Shown piece after piece: positions 44,533 to 45,535 of a stretch of 45,535 nt of DNA. The notes under the pieces were generated by a model. That model did no database searches. It was not told where the DNA came from and saw only the letters and a program-made list of their open reading frames with translations. Made by a program: the position numbers and the translations under genes. This stretch comes from Pseudomonadota bacterium (lineage in GTDB: Bacteria; Pseudomonadota; Gammaproteobacteria; Pseudomonadales; Moraxellaceae), in the NCBI GenBank assembly GCA_021804355.1, contig JAJZHP010000005.1:1-45535 (forward strand), written 5' to 3'. Each line of letters starts with the position of its first letter. The stretch's first letter is position 1.

Positions 44533-44817
44533 TCAATCACGGACCAACGGCCACTGACGCGCAGTGTGGACCAAGGCCAGCATCCAAACGGTTTCGCCGC
44601 TGATTTCGTACACCAAGCGATAGCTTTCATGCGGCACCAGCTCGCGGGTTCCTTGAATCTTTCCCGGCCGCCCCAGCTTCGGGTGATCGGCAAGCCTAGC
44701 TGCCGCATCACTGAAAAGCTCATCCATACGGGCCGCCGCTCGCGGATTGTCGGCCGCGATGTAGTCCCAAACGTCAGCGCGATCCTGCAGCGCTTCAGGC
44801 GTCCAAATAACCCTCAC
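44533..44817 (-). CDS. parE: ParE-type toxin
   Basis: The 94-residue RelE/ParE-superfamily protein starts MRVIWTPEALQDRADVWDYI, has NPRAAARMDELF, then HPKLGRPGKIQGTRELVPHE and SYRLVYEISGETVWMLALVH, with the HTARQWP end. ParE toxins inhibit DNA gyrase; other members of the superfamily cut mRNA. It overlaps its antitoxin by 4 bp (44814-44817). The reading frame is intact, in contrast to the copy near 43.6 kb. Confidence 0.92.
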   Translation of the reverse strand: MRVIWTPEALQDRADVWDYIAADNPRAAARMDELFSDAAARLADHPKLGRPGKIQGTRELVPHESYRLVYEISGETVWMLALVHTARQWPLVRD

Positions 44818-45092
44818 GCCTGGTTCGCCACGGCAGCACGCCGAGCAGCGAACGTGGCTTCAACCTCATCATTGGAGTGACCAACACCAGCGCGCATTGA
44901 AGCACGACCAGCCTCAACCTTGCGACCCAGGAACTCGTCATATTCCCGACTCTCCCGCTGACGCTGAACGAATTCGCGCATCAACTCACGCAGGACTTGC
45001 GAAGCCGGCCTGTGGGCAGCCTCCGCTTCGGCCATGAACTCGGCGCGCAACTCAGGCTCCAGCTTCATCGTGAAAACAGCTTCTTTGGACAT
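44814..45092 (-). CDS. Antitoxin of the ParE module (ribbon-helix-helix type)
   Basis: The 92-residue product is taken from the ATG at 45092, where the family fold begins: MSKEAVFTMKLEPELRAEFM, then HRPASQVLRELMREFVQR forms the strand-helix-helix of RHH antitoxins. The C-terminal part (GHSNDEVEATFAARRA) is the likely toxin-binding tail. The frame is open 29 codons further but passes through the promoter. It overlaps parE by 4 bp. Confidence 0.87.
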   Translation of the reverse strand: MSKEAVFTMKLEPELRAEFMAEAEAAHRPASQVLRELMREFVQRQRESREYDEFLGRKVEAGRASMRAGVGHSNDEVEATFAARRAAVANQA

Positions 45093-45119
45093 GATGCACC
45101 TCATCAAATGTACTTCCAA

Positions 45120-45148
45120 AGTATATACGTTTTCAGTACCATCAGCAA
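45120..45148 (-). promoter_or_regulatory. Promoter of the RHH/ParE operon
   Basis: On the minus strand TTGCTG (45143-45148) and TATACT (45120-45125) are 17 bp apart. The palindrome GTATATAC overlaps the -10 box and could be part of the antitoxin operator. The transcript would start about 20 nt before the antitoxin ATG. Confidence 0.7.
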
Positions 45149-45300
45149 CTGCGCACGATGCTGGCCGAGGCACTAACAACCCATGTCATTGCGATAATTA
45201 ACGAAACTGACCATTGACTTTCATCATGACTACCCCCCATCTGTTACATTTTACTTGTCAATTCTGAAAAACAACGAAAACTAGTCTACCGGGGGCATTA

Positions 45301-45435
45301 ATGAGCACAGTTGATGACGGGTACTTGCAGCAACTTGATGAATTTTTGAGCAGGCCAAACCAAATGTGGCTGCTTGGCGCTGGTGTTAGCCGCGACGCAG
45401 GGATACCTTGTCATCAGCAACTCGAAACTCCATGA
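45301..45435 (+). pseudogene. Truncated SIR2-type gene
   Basis: The 44-codon frame from the ATG at 45301 (GGGGG upstream) reads YLQQLDEFLSRPNQMWLLGA then GVSRDAGIP, followed by eight unrelated residues and TGA. LLGAGVSRDAGIP is the NAD-binding start of SIR2-like domains found in SIR2 proteins of phage-defence systems. Similarity stops abruptly after GIP (about 45408), which indicates a deletion or insertion junction there. The remaining 100 bp to the window edge hold nothing I recognise. Confidence 0.72.
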
Positions 45436-45535
45436 ATACCAGCAGATTGAAATTCCTGTTTTTATCGGTAGTGCTGCCTGATGGGTTGAGATTTTTTGCG
45501 TAGTATCACAAGCTGACTCAGGCATCTTCTTCAAG

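Overview
The window reads as a chromosomal segment of a Gram-negative proteobacterium, most probably a gammaproteobacterium. The basis is gene order and family content: rpsT divergent from murJ-ribF-ileS, a PBP1b gene followed by a TPR lipoprotein of LpoP type, a HolD-like gene before rimI, a rhombosortase, YchJ, and system I cytochrome c maturation genes. Most of the first 39.5 kb is dense housekeeping sequence with short or overlapping gene junctions. No tRNA, rRNA or CRISPR array was seen.

Left part (1-17 kb). The 5' end of ileS, ribF and murJ run leftward, and rpsT runs rightward from a TTG start and ends at a clear terminator. Then comes a decayed patch (3.4-6.3 kb) with remnants of an ISL3-type transposase, an AlkD-like gene and a tnpB, around one intact lipoprotein built of GloVer repeats. 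An olsB-olsA pair (ornithine lipids), ppc and a hybrid sensor kinase directly upstream of ppc follow on the minus strand. A membrane protein with a degenerate GGDEF domain, a possible structured RNA before an Ala/Pro-rich lipoprotein, ychJ, a thiolase and an unrecognised exported protein are on the plus strand.

Middle part (18-39.5 kb). A long minus-strand gene run reads small exported protein, rhombosortase, leuA, holD-like, rimI, prfC, tatD, small membrane protein. Upstream of it lies ccmABCDE. Divergent from ccmA is a large acetyl-CoA hydrolase/transferase family gene, then a FliK-like and FlhB-C-terminal-like pair. These converge on a four-gene minus-strand operon: mrcB (PBP1b), lpoP-like, a TPR/ATP-grasp protein, and serC. 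A PfkB sugar/nucleoside kinase, a WrbA-type flavoprotein and a two-gene YeeE/YedE transporter complete the stable part.

Right part (39.5-45.5 kb) is accessory DNA. An intact IS21-family element with 12-bp perfect terminal repeats, 7-bp target duplications and regular 22/23-bp subterminal iterons sits beside a CheA-like ATPase remnant. Beyond it are toxin-antitoxin modules in different states: an intact AbrB/PIN pair, a broken parE copy, an antitoxin whose toxin is reduced to a C-terminal tail, and an intact RHH/ParE pair. The window ends in a truncated SIR2-type gene. I found no convincing complete new system. The most open items are the three-way-junction RNA candidate near 14.95 kb, the TPR/ATP-grasp gene in the PBP1b operon, the kinase-ppc pairing, the rhombosortase with its small exported neighbour, and the decaying toxin/defence island.
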